A stretch of DNA of 64,000 bases from UBA5216 sp043743335 (GTDB lineage: Bacteria; Pseudomonadota; Gammaproteobacteria; Burkholderiales; SG8-41): the NCBI GenBank assembly GCA_043743335.1, contig JAYTWR010000046.1, positions 18,283 through 82,282 on the forward strand, given 5' to 3'. Position 1 is the first letter of the stretch; every line of letters starts with the position of its first letter. Positions 42,211 through 51,542 of this stretch are shown here, one piece after another. The translations under genes and the position numbers were made by a program. The notes below the pieces were generated by a model that was given only the letters and a program-made list of their open reading frames with translations, was not told the DNA's origin and ran no database searches.

Positions 42211-43929
42211 TTATTGAGTATTCGCCGTATCCATCTTTGCTTTGAGCAATGCGCCGAGATTGGTGGTCCCGGTGCTTGCCGATTTGCTATCGGTCGCGAC
42301 TTTTTGCATCGCAGCCGACTCCTCCGCAAGGTCTTTCGCCTTGATCGAGAGATTGATCGAGCGGTTCTTGCGATCAATATTGATAATCATTGCAGTGACT
42401 GAATCGCCTTCCTTCAAATGCGTGCGGATGTCTTCCACCCGGTCGCGCGCCACTTCCGACGCCCGCAGGTAACCTTCGATATCCCCCATTAACTGTATCA
42501 CGGCCCCCTTGGCGTCGAGGGATTTTACCGTACCCTGCACAATTGAATTCTTGTCGTTGGTGGACACGAAATTGGTGAACGGGTCGCCATCCATCTGCTT
42601 GACGCCGAGCGAAATCCGCTCTCTTTCTACGTCGATAGCCAGCACCACGGCTTCCACTTCGTCACCCTTTTTGTAGTTGCGCACGGCTTCTTCGCCGGGC
42701 AGCGACCACGACAAATCAGACAGATGCACCAGCCCGTCGATGGCACCGGTCAAGCCCACAAAAATGCCGAAGTCGGTGATCGATTTGATCTGACCGCTGA
42801 CTTTCTCGCCTTTTTTGTGGTTCATCGAAAACTCTTCCCACGGATTCGGCTTGCACTGCTTCATGCCCAGCGAAATGCGGCGGCGGTCTTCATCTATCTC
42901 GAGCACCATGACTTCGACTTCATCGCCCAGTTGCACGACTTTCGACGGATGCACGTTCTTGTTGGTCCAGTCCATTTCGGACACATGCACCAAGCCTTCG
43001 ATGCCGGTTTCGATTTCCACAAACGAACCGTAGTCGGTAAGGTTAGACACTTTGCCGAACAAGCGCGTGCCGGTCGGGTAACGACGGCCAAGGCCCACCC
43101 ACGGGTCATCGCCGAGCTGCTTCATGCCCAGTGAAACGCGGTTTTTCTCTTGATCAAATTTCAGAATCTTGGCAGTGACTTCGTCGCCCACCGTGAGCAC
43201 TTCGCTCGGGTGTTTGACGCGACGCCAAGCCAGATCGGTAATGTGCAACAAGCCATCAATACCACCGAGGTCGACAAACGCGCCGTAGTCGGTGATGTTC
43301 TTGACGATGCCTTTGACCACGGCACCTTCCTGCAGATTCGCGAGCAGCTTTTGACGCTCTTCACCCTGCGTGACTTCGAGCACAGCGCGGCGCGATACCA
43401 CCACGTTATTGCGCTTACGGTCGAGCTTGATGACTTTGAAATCCATCGCCTTGTTTTCGTACGGCGTGGTGTCTTTGACAGGACGGATGTCCACCAGCGA
43501 ACCCGGCAGGAACGCGCGGATGCCGTTCACCATGACCGTGAGACCGCCTTTGACTTTGCCGTTCACCATGCCCTGCACGATGCGGCCTTTTTCCAGCGCA
43601 TCTTCGAGATCGAGCCACGACGCCAGGCGCTTGGCTTTGTCGCGCGACAAACGCGTTTCGCCAAAACCGTTTTCCAGCGACTCAATGGCAACGCTGATGA
43701 AATCGCCGATGTTGGCTGCGAACACGCCGTCATCGGTCATGAATTCTTCTTTGGGGATGTAGCTTTCGGACTTGAGTCCAGCGTTCACCACCACAAAATT
43801 ATCGTCGATACGTACGACTTCGGCGGTGATGACCTCGCCGATGCGCATTTCTTTGCGCGACAGGCTTTCTTCAAAAAGCGCGGCAAAGCTTTCGGGATCG
43901 ACTGCCGCAGGTTGGGTTTGAGTATTCAT
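42211..43929 (-). CDS. rpsA: 30S ribosomal protein S1
   Basis: 572 aa with six S1 domains, from MRIGEVITAEVVRIDDNFVVVNAGLKSE through repeated DYGAFVDLGGIDGLLHITDLAW-type units to the final IDRKNRSINLSIKAKDLAEE. It binds mRNA leaders and helps initiation on messages with weak Shine-Dalgarno sequences. Between cmk and ihfB, as in most proteobacteria. Confidence 0.97.
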   Translation of the reverse strand: MNTQTQPAAVDPESFAALFEESLSRKEMRIGEVITAEVVRIDDNFVVVNAGLKSESYIPKEEFMTDDGVFAANIGDFISVAIESLENGFGETRLSRDKAKRLASWLDLEDALEKGRIVQGMVNGKVKGGLTVMVNGIRAFLPGSLVDIRPVKDTTPYENKAMDFKVIKLDRKRNNVVVSRRAVLEVTQGEERQKLLANLQEGAVVKGIVKNITDYGAFVDLGGIDGLLHITDLAWRRVKHPSEVLTVGDEVTAKILKFDQEKNRVSLGMKQLGDDPWVGLGRRYPTGTRLFGKVSNLTDYGSFVEIETGIEGLVHVSEMDWTNKNVHPSKVVQLGDEVEVMVLEIDEDRRRISLGMKQCKPNPWEEFSMNHKKGEKVSGQIKSITDFGIFVGLTGAIDGLVHLSDLSWSLPGEEAVRNYKKGDEVEAVVLAIDVERERISLGVKQMDGDPFTNFVSTNDKNSIVQGTVKSLDAKGAVIQLMGDIEGYLRASEVARDRVEDIRTHLKEGDSVTAMIINIDRKNRSINLSIKAKDLAEESAAMQKVATDSKSASTGTTNLGALLKAKMDTANTQ

Positions 43930-44090
43930 CGGTTATTCACTTGAGAGGCCCGCCTGCGCTACGAACGATTGCCCTGTTACAAACGGACACACGGACACAC
44001 GGCGGGGTTGGTTTAAAAAGCCATAGAGCGTTGGGGAACTATGGCGCTTGGGGTGCTGGAGTGCTGGAGTGCTACAAACTAATTTACAAA

Positions 44091-44750
44091 TTAAAGTGCC
44101 CGGTACAACGCCATTACCTGTGCGATCGATTGTGCCACCGACAACCGGGTGGTATCGACCTCAACAGCATCAGCGCACTTGAGAAGGGGAGCCGCCGAAC
44201 GTTCGCTATCTCTTTGATCGCGCAGCAGAATTTCCTGCAAAAGGGGCGCAATATTAGCATCGAAACCCTTACCTATCAACTGCTTATAGCGCCTTTCAGC
44301 GCGCGCTTCGGCGCTCGCCGTGAGGTAAATTTTCAGCACCGAATCGGGGAAAACCACCGATCCCATGTCACGCCCGTCGGCCACCAAACCCGGCGGCTGG
44401 CGAAAATCACGCTGGCGTGCCAGCAAGGCCAGCCGTACCTGTGCATGCGCACCCACCTTGGAAGCTGCCGCGCTGACCGGTTCGTCGCGTATCGCGTCGG
44501 CGACATCAGCACCATCGAGCACGATCTGCGAACCCTCAAATTTAATGTTTATTTTCAATAAGATAGACAACACATCCGGCTCGTGGTCGAGGCTACCGCT
44601 GGCACGCATCACCGCCAGCCCGACAATGCGATACAAAGCCCCGCTGTCGAGGTAATGAAACCCCAACTCGCGCGCCACTGCCTGCGCCACGGTGCCTTTG
44701 CCCGAGGCGGACGGTCCGTCAATCGCAATCACGAGGGGCGCTAAAGTCAT
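44091..44750 (-). CDS. cmk: (d)CMP kinase
   Basis: 219 aa. P-loop IDGPSASGKGTVAQAVARELGFHYLDSGALYR, CMP-binding VADGRDMGSVVFPD, and lid region ASAEARAERRYKQL. It converts (d)CMP to (d)CDP. Its leader contains an IHF-like word and no Shine-Dalgarno sequence. Confidence 0.95.
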   Translation of the reverse strand: MTLAPLVIAIDGPSASGKGTVAQAVARELGFHYLDSGALYRIVGLAVMRASGSLDHEPDVLSILLKINIKFEGSQIVLDGADVADAIRDEPVSAAASKVGAHAQVRLALLARQRDFRQPPGLVADGRDMGSVVFPDSVLKIYLTASAEARAERRYKQLIGKGFDANIAPLLQEILLRDQRDSERSAAPLLKCADAVEVDTTRLSVAQSIAQVMALYRAL

Positions 44751-44764
44751 TTCATTAAAAATTC

Positions 44765-44782
44765 AATAAAATCAATTAGTTA
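44765..44782 (+). promoter_or_regulatory. IHF-like site in the cmk leader
   Basis: AATAAAATCAATTAGTTA, the same 18-mer as at 1749, between the aroA stop and cmk start, 14 bp before the cmk ATG. Confidence 0.5.
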
Positions 44783-44789
44783 TGATATT

Positions 44790-46097
44790 TCAGTGCTCGG
44801 CGATGGACGCCAGAACGGCAAAATAGTCCGGGAAGGTCTTGGCCACACAGCTCGGGTCGTTAATCCGCACCGGCACCCCGCCCAACGCCGCCAGCGCAAA
44901 ACACATGGCCATGCGGTGATCGTCGTAAGTGTCGATGACGGCGTGAGCGGTGAGGCGTGAGCCGCTCGGCGGGGTAATTTTCAGGTAGTCCGCGCCCGCC
45001 TCTACCGCCGCCCCGAGTTTGCGCAGCTCGGTCGCCATGGCGAAGATGCGGTCGGTTTCCTTTACCCGCCAACTGCCGATATTACGCAGCGTCGTTGTGC
45101 CGTCGGCGAACAGCGCGGCGACGGCCAACGTCATGGCCGCATCGGGAATCAAATTGCAATCCGCATCCAAGGCTTTAAGTTTGCCGCGCGGTGCCGTGGC
45201 CGTGATCTCGTTATCGCCCAGCGTGATGTGCGCGCCCATGCGTTCGAGGAATGCCGTGAAACGCACGTCGCCCTGCACGCTGTTGCGCCCCACGCCCTGC
45301 ACCCGCACCGGCCCGCCGCCGGTGAGTCCGCTGATGGCGCCTGCCGCCAAAAAGTAGGACGCCGATGACGCATCGCCTTCGACATAAATCTCGCGCGGGC
45401 TTTGGTAGCGTGCATCGGCAGGCACCGTGAACGACGCCCAACCATCCCGCTCCACCGGCACGCCAAACTGGCGCAAAGTATTCAGCGTGATGTCGATATA
45501 AGGCTTGGAAATCAGCTCGCCCACCACTGTGATCACCGTGCGTTGCTTCAACAGCGGCAGCGCCAGCAAGAGCCCGGTCAAAAACTGGCTCGACACAGTG
45601 CCTTTGATACTGACTTCATTGGCGCCCGTCAGCACCGCCGGATGAATGTGCAACGGCGGAAAACCTTCGTTACCCAAGTAATCCATGCGTGCGCCGAGCT
45701 GGCGCAAGGCATCCACCAAATCGCCGATGGGCCGCTCGTGCATGCGCGGCACGCCGGACAATGTATAGTCGCCGCCACACAGCGCCAGCACTGCCGTCAA
45801 CGGACGAAACGCCGTGCCCGCGTTACCCAAAAACAAGTCCGCTTTTTTCACTGGGAACGCGCCGCCTGCGCCACGCACGCGCAAGGCCAGCGGGCCAGCG
45901 GCTTCGACCGTCGCGCCCAGCGTGCGCAACGCTTCGATCATGCGCTGCGTATCGTCTGACGCCAGCACATCGCGAATCAGCGTTTCGCCCTCGGCCAGCC
46001 CCGCCAGCAATAAGGTGCGATTGGAAATACTCTTGGAGCCGGGCAAAGTCACCGTGCCGCGCGCAGCCTTGATCGGCGCGAGATCGAGATATGCCAT
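44790..46097 (-). CDS. aroA: 3-phosphoshikimate 1-carboxyvinyltransferase (EPSP synthase)
   Basis: 435 aa. LPGSKSISNRTLLLAGLAEGET and LFLGNAGTAFRPLTAVLALCGGDYTLSG are the class I signatures (LxGNAGTA). The late blocks LRNIGSWRVKETDRIFAMATELRKLGA and TYDDHRMAMCFALAAL are also present. It performs the sixth step of the shikimate pathway. It belongs to the pheA-hisC-tyrA-aroA aromatic operon. Confidence 0.96.
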   Translation of the reverse strand: MAYLDLAPIKAARGTVTLPGSKSISNRTLLLAGLAEGETLIRDVLASDDTQRMIEALRTLGATVEAAGPLALRVRGAGGAFPVKKADLFLGNAGTAFRPLTAVLALCGGDYTLSGVPRMHERPIGDLVDALRQLGARMDYLGNEGFPPLHIHPAVLTGANEVSIKGTVSSQFLTGLLLALPLLKQRTVITVVGELISKPYIDITLNTLRQFGVPVERDGWASFTVPADARYQSPREIYVEGDASSASYFLAAGAISGLTGGGPVRVQGVGRNSVQGDVRFTAFLERMGAHITLGDNEITATAPRGKLKALDADCNLIPDAAMTLAVAALFADGTTTLRNIGSWRVKETDRIFAMATELRKLGAAVEAGADYLKITPPSGSRLTAHAVIDTYDDHRMAMCFALAALGGVPVRINDPSCVAKTFPDYFAVLASIAEH

Positions 46098-46114
46098 CTC
46101 AGTTGCCGGCGATT

Positions 46115-46999
46115 TCAGACACGCTTGGCCTTCACCAGCCAGCGCTCGCGTGCGTGCCGTGCGCGCTCGAACATCGCTTGCAGGGCAGCGCCATCCGACG
46201 CCTTGAGCGCAGAACGCATGTCTTTGATTTCATTGATATATTCATCCAGCGCCGCCAGCAGCGCCGGGCGGTTGGCGAGAAAAATATCGCGCCACATTTC
46301 GGGCGAGCTGCCGCAAATGCGCACGGTGTCACGCAAGCCGCCGGCGGAAAAGCCCAGCAGACGCTTGGCGTCTTTGCGTTGCGCCAGCATGCCCATCAGC
46401 GCGAACGCCACCCCATGCGGCAAGTGGCTCACCGCAGCGAGTATTTCGTCGTGCTCGCGCGCCTGCAAGCGCACCACGTTCGCGCCGCACGCCTGCCACG
46501 CGGCGCGCACCGTGGCCACCGCGCGCGTGGACGTTTCGCGTTGCGGCACTACAATCACGCGCCGCCCGCGATACAGTTCGGCAAACGCTGCCGCAGCGCC
46601 GCTGTTTTCGGTGCCCGCCATCGGATGCGCCGGCACGAATCGCGGAAAGTGTTTGCCCAAATGTTTGCGCGCGCAGGCGATGACATCCTGCTTGGTGCTG
46701 CCGCCGTCGGTGACGATGGTTTTGGCGTCTAGATGCGGCGCGATGGTTTTCATCACCGCCGCCATTTGCCCGACCGGCGTGCCGATCAGCACCATGTCCG
46801 CGCCGCGCACAGCCTCGGTGGCGTCACGCGAGATTTCGTCGATCACGCCGAGATTTAGCGCGGCATTAAGGTTTTTCAGCGTGCGCCCGACGCCGACCAC
46901 GTGCTTCACCGCCTTGGCTTTTTTCAGCGCCAGCGCAAACGAGCCGCCGATGAGGCCCACGCCAATGATGACCAGCTTGTTGATGCGCGGTGCGATCAT
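46115..46999 (-). CDS. tyrA: Prephenate dehydrogenase
   Basis: 294 aa. NAD-binding KLVIIGVGLIGGSFALALKKA, VPAHPMAGTENSGAAAAF, and AAVSHLPHGVAFAL with the conserved SHLPH His. No ACT or chorismate mutase domain is fused. It converts prephenate to 4-hydroxyphenylpyruvate for tyrosine. The ATG at 46999 is chosen; an in-frame TTG at 47014 would overlap hisC. Confidence 0.94.
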   Translation of the reverse strand: MIAPRINKLVIIGVGLIGGSFALALKKAKAVKHVVGVGRTLKNLNAALNLGVIDEISRDATEAVRGADMVLIGTPVGQMAAVMKTIAPHLDAKTIVTDGGSTKQDVIACARKHLGKHFPRFVPAHPMAGTENSGAAAAFAELYRGRRVIVVPQRETSTRAVATVRAAWQACGANVVRLQAREHDEILAAVSHLPHGVAFALMGMLAQRKDAKRLLGFSAGGLRDTVRICGSSPEMWRDIFLANRPALLAALDEYINEIKDMRSALKASDGAALQAMFERARHARERWLVKAKRV

Positions 47000-47003
47000 A
47001 CGC

Positions 47004-48149
47004 TCACGCTTCAATGGCCACTTTCAGGCTGGCCAGAAAACGCGCGTTCTCGGATTCCGTGCCGATGGTCACCCGCAACCATTCGGGCAAACCATAACCC
47101 GCCACAAGTCGCACAATCACGCCGGATTTCAGCAGCGCGAGATTGACGGCCTTCGTTTGGTTTGCGTCGCCGACTTTGACGGTGACGAAATTGCCGTGCG
47201 ACGGAATGAATTCCAGCCCCAGCTTTTTCACACCGGTAGTCAGTTGATCCATGCCCGCGAGGTTGAGTTCGTAACTGCGGCGCACGAAGTCATGGTCGTC
47301 TAGCGCTGCAGCAGCGGCAGCGAGCGAAATACTGTTGACGTTGAACGGCTGGCGCACGCGGTTGAGCAAATCCGCTACGCCCGCACTACCAACCGCGTAA
47401 CCGACACGCAAACCTGCCAACCCATACACCTTGGAAAAGGTTCGTGTAATCAACAAGTTAGGATATTTCTTCAACCACGACACGCTGTCGCAACGATGTT
47501 CCGGACGCAGATATTCGTTATACGCCTCGTCGAGTACCACCAGCACCTGCGCCGGCATCGCGGCGATGAAACGCGCCATGTCCGCATTAGGCGCGAGCGT
47601 GCCGGTGGGGTTGTTGGGGTTGGCGACGAACACAATGCGTGTATCGGGCCGCACGGCCGCCAACATCGCGGGCAGATCGTGGCCGAAATGCTTTGCTGGC
47701 ACTTCGATACCTTGACAGCCCATCGCCTGCACCACCAGCGGATACACCGCAAACGCGTGCTGCGCATACACTGCCGAATTTTCTGGAGCGAGAAACGCAC
47801 GCGCGGCGAGCTCCAGTACGTCGTTCGAGCCGTTGCCGAGCACCAGTTGATCCATGCCCACGCTCAAATGCTGCGACAAGGCGTGCTTTAATTCAAAGCC
47901 GTTACCGTCGGGATACAGCGCCAAACCCTCCAGCACCTTGCGTATCGCCGCCTGCGCCTTGGGGCTGACGCCGAGCGGATTTTCATTCGAGGCGAGCTTG
48001 ATGATGCTGGATTCGTCAATGCCGAATTCGCGCGCGAGTTCAGCGATGGGCTTGCCCGGCTGATACGGCGCTATCGAACGAATATACGACGGCGCAAGAT
48101 CGCAAAGAGATGCACCGAGAGAAGCACCGAGAGAAGCACTATTAGCCAT
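47004..48149 (-). CDS. hisC: Histidinol-phosphate aminotransferase
   Basis: 381 aa, fold type I PLP enzyme. SNENPLGVSPKAQAAIRK, VFVANPNNPTGT, VVLDEAYNEYL, and PLP Lys in ITRTFSKVYGLAGLRVGYAVG. In this aromatic operon it may also serve phenylalanine/tyrosine transamination. The N-terminus carries a short repeat, SLGASLGASL, from three near copies of a 12-bp unit (48107-48141), outside the conserved fold. Confidence 0.93.
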   Translation of the reverse strand: MANSASLGASLGASLCDLAPSYIRSIAPYQPGKPIAELAREFGIDESSIIKLASNENPLGVSPKAQAAIRKVLEGLALYPDGNGFELKHALSQHLSVGMDQLVLGNGSNDVLELAARAFLAPENSAVYAQHAFAVYPLVVQAMGCQGIEVPAKHFGHDLPAMLAAVRPDTRIVFVANPNNPTGTLAPNADMARFIAAMPAQVLVVLDEAYNEYLRPEHRCDSVSWLKKYPNLLITRTFSKVYGLAGLRVGYAVGSAGVADLLNRVRQPFNVNSISLAAAAAALDDHDFVRRSYELNLAGMDQLTTGVKKLGLEFIPSHGNFVTVKVGDANQTKAVNLALLKSGVIVRLVAGYGLPEWLRVTIGTESENARFLASLKVAIEA

Positions 48150-48155
48150 ATCAAG

Positions 48156-49226
48156 TTACCGCGCAGAAGCCGCAGGATACGACCCCAGATTTTTCACAAA
48201 CGACGCCTTGCGCTCAATTTCACGCAGCGCCTGCGCGACTTTGTCGTCGCTCGCGTGGCCTTCGATGTCGATATAGAACACGTATTCCCACAAGCCGGTT
48301 TTGGCGGGGCGCGATTCGAGCCGCGTCATGCTCACGCCGTTTTTCGCCAGCGGCGACAGCAGATCATGAATCGCGCCGGGCACGTTGCGCGTGGATAAAA
48401 TCAGCGACGTTTTATCGTGCCCCGACGGTGCGACATCCTCACGCGCCAGCACCAAAAAGCGCGTGGTGTTGCGCGATTCGTCTTGGATATTGCGCGCCAG
48501 CAGATTCAGTTTGTAGAGTTCCGCCGCGGTTTTGCTGGCAATCGCACCGGCACGTGCGTCGCGCGCCGCCAGCCGCGCGGCTTCAGCGTTGCTCACTACC
48601 GCGATGCGCTCCACGCCCGGCAGATGCTTGCCCAGCCAGTGCTGGCACTGCGCGAGGCTCTGCGTATGCGAATATATCTTGTTGATTTTATTGGTATTTT
48701 TTGCCTTGCTCATGAGATTTTGCCGCACCGGCAGCATAATCTCGCCGCACACTCTGGCGGGCGTGGTGAGCAGCAAATCCAGCGTGCGGCCTATCGCGCC
48801 TTCGGTGGAGTTTTCCACCGGCACGACGCCGTAACCGGTCACACCGGTTTCAATCTGCGTGAACACTTCATCAATGGTATTGCACGAGCGCGTGGCTATG
48901 CTGCCGCCGAAATGGCGGATCGCGGCTTCTTGGCTATACGTGCCCGCCGGGCCGAGATAGGCCACCGCCAGCAGGTCCTCAAGCGCACGGCACGCCGACA
49001 TGATTTCGCTGTAAATGCGGCGCAAATTGGCCGACGGCATTGGGCCCGCGTTGATCTCGGACACTCGACGCAGCACCTGCGCCTCGCGCTCAGGCCGGTA
49101 GACCAGCGCGCCGTTTTTGATTTTGCCGACCTGCTGCGCAATTTTGGCACGCGCGGAAATGAGTTTGACCAGCCGGGCATCGAGCGCGTCGATTTTGCGG
49201 CGGATGTCCTGCAAAGAATCACTCAT
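48156..49226 (-). CDS. pheA: Bifunctional chorismate mutase / prephenate dehydratase (P-protein)
   Basis: 356 aa. Chorismate mutase at about 1-85 (IRRKIDALDARLVKLISARAKIAQQVGKIK), prephenate dehydratase at about 88-270 (AYLGPAGTYSQEAAIRHFG, VPVENSTEGAIGRTLDLL, NTTRFLVLAR) and an ACT domain to the end with the Phe-binding ESRPAKTGLWEYVFYID. It makes phenylpyruvate from chorismate and is feedback-inhibited by phenylalanine through ACT. Confidence 0.96.
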   Translation of the reverse strand: MSDSLQDIRRKIDALDARLVKLISARAKIAQQVGKIKNGALVYRPEREAQVLRRVSEINAGPMPSANLRRIYSEIMSACRALEDLLAVAYLGPAGTYSQEAAIRHFGGSIATRSCNTIDEVFTQIETGVTGYGVVPVENSTEGAIGRTLDLLLTTPARVCGEIMLPVRQNLMSKAKNTNKINKIYSHTQSLAQCQHWLGKHLPGVERIAVVSNAEAARLAARDARAGAIASKTAAELYKLNLLARNIQDESRNTTRFLVLAREDVAPSGHDKTSLILSTRNVPGAIHDLLSPLAKNGVSMTRLESRPAKTGLWEYVFYIDIEGHASDDKVAQALREIERKASFVKNLGSYPAASAR

Positions 49227-49238
49227 GAGCGTTTAGTG

Positions 49239-50414
49239 TCAGCCCTGCAACGGCAAATACCGTACCGAGCGCACACCCGCTATCGCCGCCAGCTTGTTAA
49301 TTAAATCGGCGGGAATCGGGCTGTCTACATCCACCAGCGTATAGGCCATTTCGCCCCGCGATTTATTGAGCATGTTGTGAATGTTCAACCCTGCATCGGC
49401 CATGGCGGTAGAAATTTGCCCCACCATATTCGGCACGTTGGCGTTGACAATGCACAGCCGGTGCAGCGACTCGCGCTGCATGATGACGTCGGGCAGGTTC
49501 ACCGCGTTGCGGATGTTGCCGTGCTCAAGATAATCACGCACTTGATCGGCGACCATAATGGCGCAGTTGTCTTCTGCTTCTTCGGTGGACGCCCCCAGAT
49601 GCGGCGTGCAAATCACGCGCGGCACGCCTTGCAGCGCCTGCGCCGGAAAATCGCAGATGTAGCCGCGCAGGTTGTCGGCGTTCAATGCGGCCACCACGGC
49701 CTTGTCATCCACGATGCCGTCGCGCGCAAAGTTGAGCAAAATCGCGCCTTTTTTCATCAGTGCCAAACGCGGGCCGTTGATGAGGTTTTTCGTCGCCTCT
49801 AGCAACGGCACGTGAAGGGTGACGTAATCGCTGGCCTTCAGTACTTCTTCAATACTGTTGGCTTTTTTCACAGCGGCGGGCAAGCCCCACGCGGCATCGA
49901 CCGTGATGTGCGGATCGTAACCAATGGCGTCCATGCCGAGCTTGATCGCGGCGTCGGCCACCAAGCTACCAATCTTACCCAAGCCGATCACGCCCAGCGT
50001 GCGACCCGGCAACTCACTGCCGGAGAACGCTTTTTTGCCGTCTTCAACCCGCTTGTGCAACGCGTTATCGTCGCCTGACAACCCGGCCACAAAGGTCAGC
50101 GCCGGTGCAATATTGCGCGACGAAATCAGCAGCGCGGCGATCACCAGTTCTTTCACTGCGTTGGCATTGGCACCGGGGGCGTTAAACACCGGCATGCCGC
50201 GCAAGCTCATTTTGTCGACGGGAATGTTGTTCACGCCCGCACCGGCGCGGCCTATGGCTTTGACGCTGGCGGGGATTTCAGCGTCGTGCAGGTTTTGCGA
50301 ACGCACGATGATGCCGTCAGGATCGGCCACTTTCGGGCCAACGGTGTATTGCCCCGCCGGAAAACGATCCAGCCCGACTTTGGCGATGGCGTTAATGGTC
50401 AGTATATTTGGCAC
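49239..50414 (-). CDS. serA: D-3-phosphoglycerate dehydrogenase
   Basis: 391 aa. NAD motif GVIGLGKIGSLVADAAIKLGMDAIGYDP, catalytic region NFARDGIVDDKAV and TPHLGASTEEAEDNCAIMVADQ, and a C-terminal ACT domain (NVPNMVGQISTAMADAGLNIHNMLNKSRGEMAYTLVDVD). It starts with GTG at 50414, 8 bp after the serC stop, with AAGGG upstream; longer in-frame extensions read into serC and are not real. First step of serine synthesis, paired here with serC. Confidence 0.94.
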   Translation of the reverse strand: MPNILTINAIAKVGLDRFPAGQYTVGPKVADPDGIIVRSQNLHDAEIPASVKAIGRAGAGVNNIPVDKMSLRGMPVFNAPGANANAVKELVIAALLISSRNIAPALTFVAGLSGDDNALHKRVEDGKKAFSGSELPGRTLGVIGLGKIGSLVADAAIKLGMDAIGYDPHITVDAAWGLPAAVKKANSIEEVLKASDYVTLHVPLLEATKNLINGPRLALMKKGAILLNFARDGIVDDKAVVAALNADNLRGYICDFPAQALQGVPRVICTPHLGASTEEAEDNCAIMVADQVRDYLEHGNIRNAVNLPDVIMQRESLHRLCIVNANVPNMVGQISTAMADAGLNIHNMLNKSRGEMAYTLVDVDSPIPADLINKLAAIAGVRSVRYLPLQG

Positions 50415-50422
50415 AGGCTTGA

Positions 50423-51508
50423 TTACCCTTGTTTTTTCTCGAAATCGCGCATGTAGCTCACCAGCGCCTGCACGCCCTCTATCGGCATGGCGTTGTATAT
50501 CGACGCGCGCATGCCGCCCACCGAACGATGGCCCTTTAACTCCACCATACCGGCAGCTTGCGCGCCCGTGAGAAAATCGGCGTCCATGGTTTCGCTCTTG
50601 AGACGGAACGGCACGTTCATGCGCGAGCGGTCGCTCTTCGCCACCGGCTGCTGATAAAACTCGGACTGATCGAGATAGTCGTACAGCAATTGGGCCTTGG
50701 CAATGTTGCGTTGCTCTATCGCCACCAGACCGCCCTGCTGCTTCAACCAAGCGAACACCAGCCCGGCGATGTAAATCGCGTACGTTGGCGGCGTGTTAAT
50801 CATGGAATCCGCATCGGCTTGCACTTTGTAATTGAACACCTCGGGCGTGTTGGCCGCTGCTTTGCCGAGTAAATCGTCGCGCACAATCACAATCGTCAAG
50901 CCGGCCGGGCCGATGTTTTTTTGCGCACCCGCGTAAATCAGGCCGAACTTCGACACATCCAGGGGCCGCGACAAAATATGTGATGAGGCATCGACCACCA
51001 ACGGCACGTCGCCCGTGTTGGGTATCCATTGAAACTCCACGCCGCCGATAGTCTCGTTCGAGGTGTAATGCACATAGGCCGCGTTGGCGTCGAGCTGCCA
51101 CGCGGATTGCGCCGGTGCGTAGGTGAAATTTTGGTCTTCAGAACTCGCGGCGACGTTGACCTTGCAGTATTTTTTGGCTTCAGAAATAGCCTTTTTCGAC
51201 CACTGCCCGGTGTAAACGTAATCTGCCGACGTTTTGCCGGCCAGCAGATTCATCGGAATGATGCAAAACTGCGCCGCCGCGCCGCCCTGCATAAACAGCA
51301 CCTTGTAGCGCTTCGGGATCGCCAGCAGCTCGCGCAAATCCGCTTCCGCGCGCGCGTGGATGTCAACGAACGCCTTGCTGCGGTGACTCATTTCCATCAC
51401 CGATGTGCCGGTGCCGCCGAAGTCGAGCATTTCTTGCGCAGCTTGAGCCAGCACGGCTTCCGGCAACGCGGCTGGACCTGCACTGAAATTAAAGACTCTT
51501 GCCATCAT
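50423..51508 (-). CDS. serC: Phosphoserine aminotransferase
   Basis: 361 aa. RVFNFSAGPAALPEAVL, EMSHRSKAF, PLVVDASSHILSRPLDVSKFGLIYAGAQKNIGPAGL with the PLP Lys, and SVGGMRASIYNAMPIEGVQALV. Two adjacent Met codons (51508, 51505) are both possible starts. Second step of serine synthesis, also used for pyridoxine. Confidence 0.96.
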   Translation of the reverse strand: MMARVFNFSAGPAALPEAVLAQAAQEMLDFGGTGTSVMEMSHRSKAFVDIHARAEADLRELLAIPKRYKVLFMQGGAAAQFCIIPMNLLAGKTSADYVYTGQWSKKAISEAKKYCKVNVAASSEDQNFTYAPAQSAWQLDANAAYVHYTSNETIGGVEFQWIPNTGDVPLVVDASSHILSRPLDVSKFGLIYAGAQKNIGPAGLTIVIVRDDLLGKAAANTPEVFNYKVQADADSMINTPPTYAIYIAGLVFAWLKQQGGLVAIEQRNIAKAQLLYDYLDQSEFYQQPVAKSDRSRMNVPFRLKSETMDADFLTGAQAAGMVELKGHRSVGGMRASIYNAMPIEGVQALVSYMRDFEKKQG

Positions 51509-51524
51509 GATTAACCTGATTACC

Positions 51525-51542
51525 TAACTAATTGATTTAAAA
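51525..51542 (-). promoter_or_regulatory. IHF-like site at the gyrA stop / serC leader
   Basis: Minus-strand TTTTAAATCAATTAGTTA, one mismatch to the common 18-mer. It contains the gyrA TAA and ends 17 bp before the serC ATG. Confidence 0.5.

Noticed and set aside
43980..44090. Short direct repeats (GTGCTGGA units) upstream of cmk's stop
   Set aside because: Only two to three short units with no linked gene or known function; too little to call a feature.
49239..50750. Single 503-codon frame suggesting an extended serA or serC-serA fusion
   Set aside because: The first 112 codons read serC in another frame; serA proper starts with GTG at 50414 after the serC stop.
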